From NCBI GenBank assembly GCA_002633005.1, contig NMRA01000322.1, positions 1 through 64,000 on the forward strand: a DNA stretch of 64,000 nucleotides, written 5' to 3'. This document shows positions 42,301 through 54,300 of the stretch, piece after piece. The notes beneath the pieces were generated by a model. That model worked only from the letters and a program-made list of their open reading frames with translations. It was not told the origin of the DNA and did no database searches. The position numbers and the translations under genes are program-made. Each line of letters starts with the position of its first letter. Positions within the stretch are counted from its first letter, which is position 1. The DNA comes from Phoronis australis. Its lineage: Eukaryota; Phoronida; Phoronidae.

Positions 42301-45300
42301 TGGAGTTGTGACTTGATATCAGCTCCATGTTCAATCATGCATACGAATTGAAGAAGTGAGTCAGGCACAGCATCTTCAAGACATCCATCGTGGAATGTGC
42401 CGTTGAATGGTCTTTTATGCTTCACCATGTCATTTCGTATTATTGCAGCAGTCTTGGCCAAGTGGATTGCTTCACCATACTTGCTGGCTTGTGCTAGAAT
42501 TTCTCCCACGTCTGCCTTAAAGGCAAGAAGGACATCTCGTCCTTGATGATGAGCTTCTAATTCTGGAATGTGGAACAGCAACCGTTCTTTTAGTCGGGTT
42601 GCATGTGTGACGGATGATTCGATACCTAGCTGCTCCAGCCTTTTCCTGTACAGACAACACAAGTCTACAAGTCGGAAAACCGGTGGATCTGAACCATCAC
42701 TTGCAGTTTTCACCTCAGTAATATATGTCACGAGTTCCGAAAAAGCCATCGGATATGCATTCTTTGTTTGAAGAGTCCCTTCTTCTTTCTTCTGCTTTTG
42801 AGCATTCAGAAATGCTCTTTCTCTGTTGTACAGAGCTACCAAGCATGCTGGGTGATATTTTACTTCCCGTGCGATGGCATCTCCGGCACTCAGTTTTGCC
42901 AGGAGCTTACCGTCATTGAGAGTCTTGGCACATTCATTGACTTTGTGGTTCAATTTCAAGGTCATAGCTAGTCTCAGTGTTTCCCCTTCCTCCTCACACA
43001 AGAAGCATTCGGTCGTCTTGGGGTCTATGATTATCCTTGGTAATTTGCTGTTGTTGCTACTGTCACTAATGTCTGGTACAAGGCTGATGATCTTTTTTCA
43101 GCTAGCTGCAACTTCGTATTGCAGAAGAGCAGCCTGCAGTTGGAATGGTACTGGGCATTGTTCTTTCTCAAAGTATTCTCTATCCCGCAGCCATCATCAA
43201 GTCTTGCGGGATCCAAATTTATTGGCAATTCATTGAGAGAATGAAATCGAGGAATATTCCTTCCCAACTGGCTGTATCCGTCATCTTGCCGTTTCGAAGG
43301 ATTTGAAAGTGGAGACGTGAGACCTTCCTTCATCTCCGTTTGACAAAGGCAACATTTGTCCCAGTTGGTGCGCCAAAATGTTTTACTTGAACCCATTGTT
43401 ATTGTATGATACGCAGGGTCGAGGATTTATCCTTTTACCACCCTGTGTCTCGGGCACTTTACTGTATAGGATACGACTAGGTTCATGCATTTTGCCTTAC
43501 TCCTAGCCCGATCGTTCATCCGACGCCATTTAAGTCCCGTGCGATCTGTACACCATCCGGATAACTATGAACCCCATTATCCTTGGCTCGGCTTTCCCGC
43601 GCTGGCACATCCTGTCAATTCAAGTGCGGCTGCTTAACTGATGGGATAGATTGAACAGCATTTGGGACACTAAACAGGTATATCTAATAAATATTCCTCT
43701 TCAGCTGACATTGAACCCCATGCTGAGTTTCACAGCAGTAATTGTCACCAGTGTGCCCTGGTAGTGCCAGACAATTACTCACCAGACATTGTCTTCAAGT
43801 CATGACCCGTCATCTTCATGTTCAGTATGTTTAGAGGTAGACATGCTTCAGTTCTCACACACGCAGCTTTTGTGTGTTAGTCTCACTTAGTTTTGCCCGC
43901 GAGCCAACGCGGTGTCCTGTGGTGTGGCCGTTGCTGCGCTTCTTGGCGTAGTGGTGAGGACCAGTGCCAGACGTCCATCCAGGGGATGTGGCTGACTGCT
44001 GAAACAAAGGTACTACCTCTACCACTACACCCGTACACCCCATGTATAATATATAATCAGCTATTGATACAAAGACAAAAGCAGCATGACCAAAGCATTC
44101 GACCAGACAGAAAACATACAAATTGACCGAATTAAAGTGTATTATTGCCTATATCCTAACAATATACGTAATTGAGAGTGTTCACAGTGTCCAAAATGAA
44201 TTAAGCATACCCAAAATTATAACATTTGACACCATGATCGCTAAAATAGGTTGGGTAGCTACTGATTTACAAGGAAATTCATTATCACGAACACAGGATA
44301 GCGGCCATCTTGAAAAATGACCGCCATCTTGGATTTTCAGGTGGCTAGTCGGACAGAACTCTTAGGTATGCTATTACGAGTCATCATGGAAAATTTGGTG
44401 CTTGTATCATCATTTGCACAGTTCGGGTGCATATTTGCACTTATATGCCCAGCTACGTGCAACTCGTACCGCTGGAGCAAAAAGTAGTTAATGAGAAATA
44501 ATTGAGTTTGTGTGGATCAGGCTGCGACTTGCGTAATCTTGGGTCTTGCGTCTACGGAACGCAGTCCTGGGTGGAGTTCAGTAGCCAAAATCACGTGCTC
44601 TTGTTAAAAGTACACGGCAAATCTCGCCTAATTTCGCAATGTCTGCTTTTTCTAGGGGGGTTCTAGCGTTACTGAACTCTACCCTCTATATTATGGTTAA
44701 TGAAAAAAGAGTACAATTCGTCAGAAAGGAATTGTGTCAATTGGCAAAAGGACACTATTAATTAGAAAGCCGCCACTTATCATGGCGCAGGAAAGTTGCC
44801 TGCCCTGTAGGACGGGGAAGTCTACTTTCAGAAATGTCTCAGATCCATGTGCATTACGTAGAGAGTTTGCTTGAGCAGAAAATTAATCATATTTACTTAA
44901 CTGGTTTCGTTTTCAAACTTCTGGTGGCGGTTTTGATCTCATTTGGAAAAGACCGGCTTGATCCTCTGGAGTGCAGAGCAAGGGTTGTTATAGGAGAAGC
45001 TCAGTTGACATTTCATTTAACGTGAACCACTGAACGTGTAGGTTGTGAAATTTCCGACAGTCTACTAAAATGTTTTAAGGCGTACATTGCATTACATTCT
45101 ATACGCACGCCTACGTACATGTATAAAGACCCAGTTGCTTTGTTCAAGTATTATGTATGTCCATCATTTTAGGCTGGGCGACGTTACACATGTGTTTACT
45201 GGGATGAATACGGTACGTATATACGTAAGTTCACTATAAACACGAGTGCGTTTCGTATACCAAGTTTTTAGCGAAATCGCATAAAATCAAGCCAAATCAT

Positions 45301-48300
45301 GCGAGTGAATGCCAGTTACAGGCTAGTATCCTCAAGACCTTGTGCCAAAATGCAGTCGATGGTGTTTTCCACGGATAAATTTTAAACAAAATTATGTCTT
45401 TTTGCCTTGTTAAGTTCAAAAAGTGACCAAAAGTTTTCGATCAAAGAGCCGCTGTTTACTATTCATGGCAAACGCTCTCCGTTTATGTCACAAAATTGCT
45501 GTGAGACCTGACCCCATTTTAAAAAGTTTGAATCGTGGTTGTAGATCTTACTATAGTACCTTGACAAAATGGCGGCCACAGAAATGATTGGCTGGAATAC
45601 TGAATTATGTGATTGAATTGATGCATTGTAGGATTTTAATCGCTGTTTCCGTCTACGGAACGCAACCTCGATATTATATTTCTGAGATCGTTCGTGTGCA
45701 CCATTAAAATATCTGAGGAAAAATTGCCTACTATTCAATTTTCAAAGATTTTTGAAGTCTAGCGTTAGGAAACAATATCAAAGCTCATTGTCAAGTACAA
45801 TAATGAAGTAATTTTACACGTAGTAAACTACTGCAGTAATTTCTTTTGAAAGTCTCAAAATCATCATTAATCATTATTTTTCCTTTTCGAAATTCACACT
45901 CTGTGTCATGAAAGTCCCATTGCGGACTCATTATAAAATGACATAATATTAAATCTGTGAACAAATAGGACACGTGAATCTCGCGGTATTTGCCAACAAT
46001 GTTGCAAAATGCATCACGCAGCTCTCTAGCCTCGTTTTACCCATTGGAATTTCTCATGTTACTTATCTGTGCCTTGCTTTTTAAGTTTTTCCCGATTGCA
46101 CTAACTGTATTCGACCATTTCTGTGCTGTTGACTGCAGAAAGATTGGTAAACTTGAGAAGTACTGCATTTGTGGCTGCAATGTTTTCCTCGGCGCGCTTC
46201 ATAGAATCAGTGCAACAGTTCTAAAACGATGTCAATGTAACAACGCCGTTTTTCTACCTCCGGGTCAAACGATATTTTTATCCGGGACAGCCATATTGCT
46301 TAACCTGTAAAGCTTTTTTGTAGAGCTTAACAAAATCGAAGTTACTTTTTTCCTGCGTGCGCGTTCAACATTTGCTTTTCGAGTCTAACTTTGGTGACAT
46401 TAGAATATAACAGAATTCTGTGTTCCCCACTCGTTCTTTTAAGATGGATATCTCGTTTTGTATATTTAACTGTTCACTACTGGGACGCCATTACGCAAAA
46501 TTCTATTTTTGCTTATAAATTCCTCATTAAGTAATGCAGGCAAATTTTTTGTTGTCGTTACCTGTGTTTTCATGGTCAGCAAATTCAACAGTGCAAGTTT
46601 TAGGGGAATACGTAGTCAATTTGCAAAATTTGTGCAAATCAACTTGCCGTCATTACTCAAAATTTTACTTATTCTTATGCATGTAGCCACGGCACCAAAC
46701 ACCACATCCCTATGGCCAATTAGTTTAATGATAAATTAGCATAATTGATGCATATTAAGGTCATTTTTTTTCTTTATAACGTCCTTATCAAGCACTGCAG
46801 ACAGGTTATTTTAATGTTTTCACCCATGCTTCCATTGGTCAGTGAATTCAAAGGAGCTCGTTTGCTTGTGGAAACATCGGGAAATTGCATAATATATACA
46901 CAATAAAGGGAATGCCACCCAAAACGCAACGTATTTTGTATCAAGTTAAATATGAGTAGTTCCACTCGATAACAGCAAGTTCTGTTTTTGTACCTGACAC
47001 CACACGGCAGACAGAGATGGTGAAATTTAACCAATGAAGTCACAGGTTCTATATATCTAAATAAAAATTCCTCTAACATCTTACCACAGCATATGAAATT
47101 GAGTTATAGTTTCACAACAGCTTTCTCACAGGAAACCATGAATTAGCATGCACTCACACAGCCACGTTCAATTAGTTTTATTATCTGAAGCCTGTAACGC
47201 AGTATGAATTATTCATTGTTGATTTCTCAAAACATTTGCACTCACGATCTTAAGGCATTACAAATTGTATCTACTGAGACAGACTTTGACATTTTGTTTC
47301 TTTGTTATATAAACATTGGTTAGGGTGAAAATAGTTCGTTTTGAAACAGAAAAATGCCGGTCACAGACACGGAGACTTTTCGTGGCCTCATCCTTGGTAT
47401 TAATGGCGTATTTTTCGTTCTTTACTGCCGGGAACCAGTTCCGAAGTATTTCGAGTTCTCGAAAAAACGATATACTCGCTTTCCTCACAGTTTGATGGTT
47501 CGCACAAGCGAAACGAATCGCCACATCATAGCAGCACATACTGAGATGAAGAACCCCCGGCCCTTTGCTGCGTCTTGTCAACACCTATTGGCGAGGTGGG
47601 ATCGATTGTATACGATGTGACGTGGATATGAACCAATTAAGAGGGTGACAAAAACTTATTAAAACGGGTGACATTTTCCTTTTAAGACCGCCATTATTCA
47701 AAAATATACTTTTGCTTATTGCTAAAATTCCAGGCACCAAAGGTAAATAAACTATTTCATCACTTGCACCCATGTTTATGTTGTCAATTAATTCAATGAA
47801 ATCAGTCTGTAAGCTGTTGCATGATAAATTTGTATATTTTATACAAATAAAGGCATAACCATTTGAAATACTGTTTCTGCTCCTCACTTCCGTATGGGCA
47901 TTGCATATAGATTATTTCCATAACTCATCATTTAATGGTCATCATGAATTTGCATAATTGATAATTTACACAAATTACAGCTACCATTATTCAAAATTCT
48001 GCTCGTGCTTTCAACAGCTACACCAGACATGGGCGGCGCAGCACTGAAAATTTTAAGGGGCTAAAGGCCCCTCAGCCTCCTCCCCTGTGGGTCATCGCCT
48101 ATAGACCATGTGCAGCGTAGCACGGAAGAATTGGGGGGCTATACCCCCCCTCCCCTTACGGTGCGCCGCCCATGCCTGACGCTAGCTAATAAGAGTTCCA
48201 CCAGTGTTTCTGCAGTCAGTAAATTTAATGGAATCTGTTTGCTGGCTGTAGTATGCCAAATTCGCAGAATCTCATTTTTGAAGATGAAGTGAGAAAATGT

Positions 48301-51300
48301 TTTATGTAGGCTGTGCTCAGTAGTTTGAGACTAGATTCCAAAAATATTACTTTTTGTCCTGCTTCCAAAGACCATAGAAAAATGCAGCTTAGTTTATTGA
48401 CCTGGGTGAATACTGGAATGGGCCTCGGTGCAATCAGCTTATAGGGACCACAAACATGAGAAACGGATACAGTAGCTAGGACATAGTAGGGAATTGTTCT
48501 CAAAAAAGAGACTATGAAGCTCTGAGCATAAGTTCCCATTTGTACTACAAGACTGAAACAGGTTTTGGAGGGATGGAGAGCGATAACATTGCGTCTTGTA
48601 TTGAAACTTATCACATGAAGAAAGCAATACTCATCTTGAACCCCAAGATGTTGCACGAATCTTTCAAAAAGTAGATGCAATGTACCAGCATCGATCTATT
48701 GGAGACGCCCTACGAAGAAGCTGGCTCCATTGTCGTGCAGCAGGCCGTACAATGTGCATGGGAAGTTAGCAAATTTTCGGTTGTTTCGGATGACACAAAT
48801 GTATTTGTGCATCGTGTGCAATGACTGTCACAAGGAACAACTTCAAACATCACAACCATGCAATCAGCTAGTAGGTATAGAACAGTCGTAGATATTTTAA
48901 TGTCTAGGATTTAAAAGTTGACACTGGAAACATATAGTGATATTGTGATCTACCCCCTACCCATGCGCTGTAGGGGTGTTACACGGTGGCATGCTACTAT
49001 GGAGTTGGAAAAGGATCCATTGTTAAAATATTGAAGGCTGGACATGACGTGTCTGCCATCCGCACTATTAATGCACATTTTTATTTAAGTCAAAAAACAG
49101 GCCACTAAATGAATGTCTGAATGTTGAGGAGCCAGACTACTAGTATGGAGAAGAAAAACGACAATGAATGTACGTTCCCTCCCCTTCCCCCCAAACTATG
49201 TGCTTTGTCACCCGACAACAGACTGGAGGCATTCACACAGAATGTAAACAGAGCCAATTACCAGTCAGTCTTTATGTAGTGCATTAACAAAATGTTTAAT
49301 AATGGCGGCCTCTATTTGCATAAATTATGCAAATTTATCATGCATCTTGTAAACTGGTTTTATTAACCTAACTAACCATAGGAATATCGGTGCCAATATC
49401 ATGATTGTTTTCGTGTGGTGCTTGGTAACGCACATATAAGCATATAAGAAGAATTTTGAATAATGGCGGCCTCAGTTTGCAAACGTTTTTCAGTAAACTA
49501 ATTGACGTAACTATAAGCACATGAAGAATTTTGAATAATGGCGGCCTTAATTTGAATATTTTATGCAAATTAACGATCTATATCTACCAAATAACTTGCC
49601 CTCCTAAATTCTCCGACAGCGGAAATATGGGTGAAAAACGTCAAAATAATCTGCCTGCCCTGCTTAATAAGGAAATTATCAGCAAAAACAGAATTTTGTA
49701 TAATGACCACCTTAATTTGCATATTTAAAATTGCTCAAGGGTTACAGTCAACCCCTAAATCATTGTCACACTATCATATGCTACATGAAACAGCAACGAA
49801 AAGCTTTATTTGACAAATCCAGGTTCAGCCCCCTGGCTCTCTAATTAGAATGTTAGGGGTCGCGCACATAATTTGTGATCGGTTGCACGATCGTAATTTC
49901 AACATTCACCGTGGCAAATTACTCAACTGTTCTATATCATTAAGACATTACGATTCTAGGAGGACGATGGAGTAGTGATGGGGTGAAAAGCTTAACAACA
50001 GGAGGCGTTACAACCACATGCTGCTCCAAACATCTGACAAGTTTTTCGATGTTGTTGGTTAGTATGTGTCTATAACTTTTCCTTTACACAGAGAATCTGT
50101 AGTGCAGGAATAGTGGTGAAGAGGGTCTGTGATGACGTCAGTCCGTATTGTTGCAGACGAAACATGTAGGATACAATGGAACCCAATGCTCTGAAACCCA
50201 AAAGTCATGTTTGACTTTGTCGACATTTAAATGGGTCGAGATGGAAGTACACATGTGTGTTAGTTTGTTACAAACATGACTTTGTTCGGACAAGTGGGCT
50301 GTTGTGTCCAATGGTTTTGAAACTTAGGAGGAACCTTGTAGCAGCAGAAGAAAACGTGGGACAGTTTCAAAACACAACCAGAGTTTCGACATGTTTTCAT
50401 AAAACTTTTTAACACTCCCCGCCCATCGACTTTGACTCTTCCATGCCTTATGGAAAATTTATTGAACCCTAACAGTGGTGTATATACCCACAGCAGGATG
50501 GAAGGGTGCACATTGTGATGGCGACGACACCACAATAGTCACTAAAGAATGATAACCAAATAGAGTCATGTTTCACACTTGCAGGATCCTGACCCGGACA
50601 CAATTATCAGTGATCTAGACGACGTCATATTGACCGTGCTCTCGTATTGTGGATGTTCCTTGTCCATGCTAGGATTGATGATGACGTTAATAACTTACAT
50701 GCTCTTCAGGTAACAGTTATATGCTTTTGGCGTACAAAACGTCAGCGGCGCATTTCAGCTGAAAGAAAAATATCTCAAAATGAATGTATGTGTCATGTTG
50801 AATTGGTGAAACATTAGAAGTGAGGATGAACCTTGGACAACTATTTTCCAAGTTGGGCCATGGTCTAACTCTCATGTCTTCCACGTGCCTGCCTGCTCAG
50901 AGTGGCAAAATGTCAATTATTTTAGGTTAAATTACTCGAAAACGTGAAAGCCAAACTTTCAGAACTTCTAAAATTCTTAAGGTATATCACTAGAACCACC
51001 AAACTTGTATTCCCCCACCCCTCCCCCCAAGTAGGAAGAGATTTTTTAAGCTTACTAGATTTGAATGGACAATATGTATGGTCTAAGTGTGGTTATTTTC
51101 AAGGTGACTTCAGGTTATGCTAGGTGTCATTGTCTCCCTATGCGCTGACGTAACCCTCAGTTTTTAAATTTTAAAATGTCCTTGTTTTCATATTAGAACA
51201 TTAGTACCTGACTCTCTCCCGACAGGTACCTCTCGAAAGATCAGTCTGGCCAAATCCTGGTGCAACTGTGTGCATCCATGTTGCTTATGAACATGGCTTA

Positions 51301-54300
51301 CGTCATCGCTTCCGTCGGAGAGGCTTTACCAACAGAAATCTGTATAGCAGCAGGGGTTGCCGTCCACTTTTTTGTTCTTTCAACATTCCTCTGGATGGCT
51401 GCAGAAGCCTACAACATGTACAGAATGCTGATCACTGTGTTCAAGACCAACGAAAGACTGTTCATTTTGAAAAGATGCGCATTTGCGTGGGGTATGTTTA
51501 CGTTTCTAAGAGCAATGGTTCCAAAGTAATCGAAACTGTCTGTTTTGAAGATCAAAATATGTTTTAACACGTGCAGTTTAAAGACAAAAGCACTGAACAT
51601 GGGCGGTGCACCACAGGGGTCTGCGGGGGGACTACAGATCCCACTTTTTTCAGTACTGCGCCGCCTATGATTTATCTGACGAATTATCAGAGGTAGGCAC
51701 TGCCTAAGTAACTTCTTGGAATACTGAATTTTTTTCGTCCAGATTTAATCGACTCGCATATTACGAAATTACTTAAAGGCTTCAAACGGGTATCCTTTTG
51801 TGGAACGGATTCAGCTTTAGCCGGGTTTGCGCTAGACATGGGAAGTTGCCCTGGTGGTACATGCTTGAGTTAGGAAACAAAAAACATGTGCTGTTATCAA
51901 TACTTTTAAGTATTACTTGCTATTGTCATCCAATTTTTTCCTGATCGAATTTCATTTTGTTGTTGAACGCAATTTTTATAGTTATTTCACCATACACAAT
52001 TGTAATGGTGGTAATACCACGAAGTACATACACGCAATGTGTCTTTATTACCATACCTCAAATTCACATGTACAAATCTATTCATGAAGGTACGTTTTAC
52101 GTGTGTAGCTGTAGTGAACAAAGTCCTCAATCAAATTATATTGGTGCCATTCCCATCATAGAAAAGCGTGGAGTCGATAGCTCTGCGAACAGAATGTGGC
52201 AAAGAGAGAGCGCAGTGGCCAGGGGGATTATGTACTTCTGTACCAATCGAATGAGGCAAAAGATGACCTAGATAAACACCGTAAACACCTGACTTGATGC
52301 GGGACACCACGATTACTTGTTTGCAACAGTGACCGTCTTTGTTTAGGCCTACAATTGAATTTGAACCCAAAATGCAAAACTGTGGTGATTGTCTACTGTT
52401 TATGGCCAATATTACACAGAAAGACTGTTTTCATATCAGGACTTAACGCTGATGAAAACTGGAAGCACGAAACTTTTGAACAGTTGATTCTGTGGGCTAG
52501 TAGTTGTAGGCCTACGTAGAAAAAGGAAAACCCAGTGCATGAGCCTTTCTCCGCTTTTTGCAAAAATGGACATAAAGTGGAATTACATGTATCTATGGCA
52601 CTGCACTAAAAAGTGGAATAAAGGTTAATTGATATCTTAGCCACTTGCTTCTATAGAAGTACTTTTAACGGGAAGGATAAGCGAGGAACTCACACAGTCC
52701 CGTAGTCGTGGTTTCGCAGTAGGTCTCCGTGAAACACAGCAGCACACGGATTACGCCTACGTGGCGGCGAACGGATTCGCATAAAATATCGAGACCGCTC
52801 CTTCGCTTGACTCGATTTTCGGAAACGNTGAGTGATTTGCGTAAGAGCAACGAGTCCCATTTTTTTATCACTGAAACTGGTACTTATCCACGGCTGAAAA
52901 ACGATTCATCAGTGGGGACGAGAGCGCCTGGGAGTGACCGGTAAAGCTACTGAACTTAAAATTAAAAAAGACCAAGTAGTAATTTGCGGTAGTATGATGC
53001 ATATTTATAATATTCTTACCAGTCACTAACATTCTGTCGCAACTCCTGCGCACCTTCTGCCCGTTCATATTCACTGCACGAACCGGCTGGGGCTGGATCG
53101 TCGACAACCGGAGCAAGGGGATCGAGGGAAAACGGTTCTACTAGAGAGAAGGTGTGAGCACAAATTGTTCCTATGGGGTCTATCGCCTCCTCCTCCACAT
53201 CCGAAACGTCAGAATCGTCTGAAAACTCCACCTGACCCTCCCTGTATCTTTCAAAATATTCTTCATCTACGCTGCTGTACTCACTGGGATCCATACTGTT
53301 TTCTTTGTGTTCCCCAACACCACGTCAAAGATGTGTAACGAAGGAAAATGGCGCCGTTTCTATTTTCCGTTACAACAAGGCGTTACAACGCCACGGCAAC
53401 AAATATGTAAATAACTTTTTATAGCGACGTACAATTCAGTTAATGTTAAGAATATAGCAAGAATAATTATAAACACAAATTTAGAGCATATTGTTGTTCA
53501 GATTGGTTGAGACCTTGCAATTTACACTTTAAGACAAACAAAAAACACGCCGGTGTTTTGCTGCCGCAGAACCCGGCGCCTTTCCGTCGCGGGAACGAAT
53601 GGGAATGAGACGCCGGAGGCAGGGCGGGTATCCTCGCGGCCGCTCTCGAGTTGTTCAGTTTGTCCGACGGAGTCGAATGTCAACATCCGGGTCCGAAATA
53701 AGCGTTTTAATATAAAGATAGCCTCCAGCTACCTACGCACTCCTTTTACACCAGAAATACAAGTATTTTTGAATAAAATATTGTTTTTGCTTCTTGTATA
53801 CCACAGAAAGTAATTAATTGCGAAGTAAATTACATCGCCCATAATTCGGAACTCGTTTTATTCGAGTTTCTCAGAGATATTCTCAATCAGTCAGCTTAAA
53901 GTAGAATTTTTAACATCATCGTGCCAACGAAATTTCCCCCTAGGAGGTAGACTACTTATCGGTATGTGAGTTAATATACCGCGTTGTGCGGTATACGGGT
54001 GAAGCAATGTAAGCGGTAATGGTTAATTCATGGTATGTATATATTTGGCAAGACCCACTAAATTACGTCAGTGCGCGTTATAGAACTGAAATATCGAATA
54101 CTTCGAACCGCCATGCATACCATCGATTCAGACAAGCCACAGGTGTCATAAAGTGACCGCCAATTGAGATAAGCCACAGTTGCCATAAAGTGACCGCAAG
54201 TTCAACTATCGTGACTCAAAAACTTATGTAAAACAAAAAGTAACGACAGTGTCTGTTAACACAACGCCAAGTGCACATTTTCAAGTTTTTTGGGAGGTAC

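Larger units (their letters stand above)
38410..44465 (-). mobile_element. about 6-kb transposon-like element with about 280-bp imperfect TIRs
   Basis: The left end, 38410-38697, and the right end, 44182-44465, are inverted copies of each other at moderate identity. Shared landmarks read outward from inside are 'atgctaatttcattttgga', 'tgtcaaattgtat', 'cccaac', 'tttcctc..aaatc', 'aatggcggccat', 'aaatccaaaatgg', 'ggtgct..tatcatca' and 'gcccagct.acgtgc'. Inside lies a minus-strand ancestral reading frame (38939-43396). The whole element sits antisense within the receptor intron 38194-45172. No target duplication is obvious. This end structure plus one long protein suggests a DNA transposon; I cannot match it to a named superfamily. 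Confidence 0.75.
45213..49959 (+). other. intron of the aGPCR gene with degenerate repeats
   Basis: Between about 46490 and 49720 a loose family of AT-rich modules recurs. They carry 'gaattttgaataatggcggcc', 'tttgcataaattatgcaaat' and 'caaaattctgctttttgctt' type segments (near 46496, 46660, 47695, 47990, 49290, 49450, 49525, 49690). A family-A element is inserted at 48025 and a nuclease remnant at 48696. Hydrophobic open frames near 45990-46310 and 48225-48680 are not supported as genes. Confidence 0.55.

Noticed and set aside
45990-46310. 106-codon hydrophobic + strand frame resembling a membrane protein
   Set aside because: AT-rich repeat DNA reads as hydrophobic residues by chance; no conserved motif or splice context.
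48225-48680. 151-codon minus-strand frame
   Set aside because: It lies next to the + strand nuclease remnant and in repeat DNA; no domain, odd composition, no splice partners.
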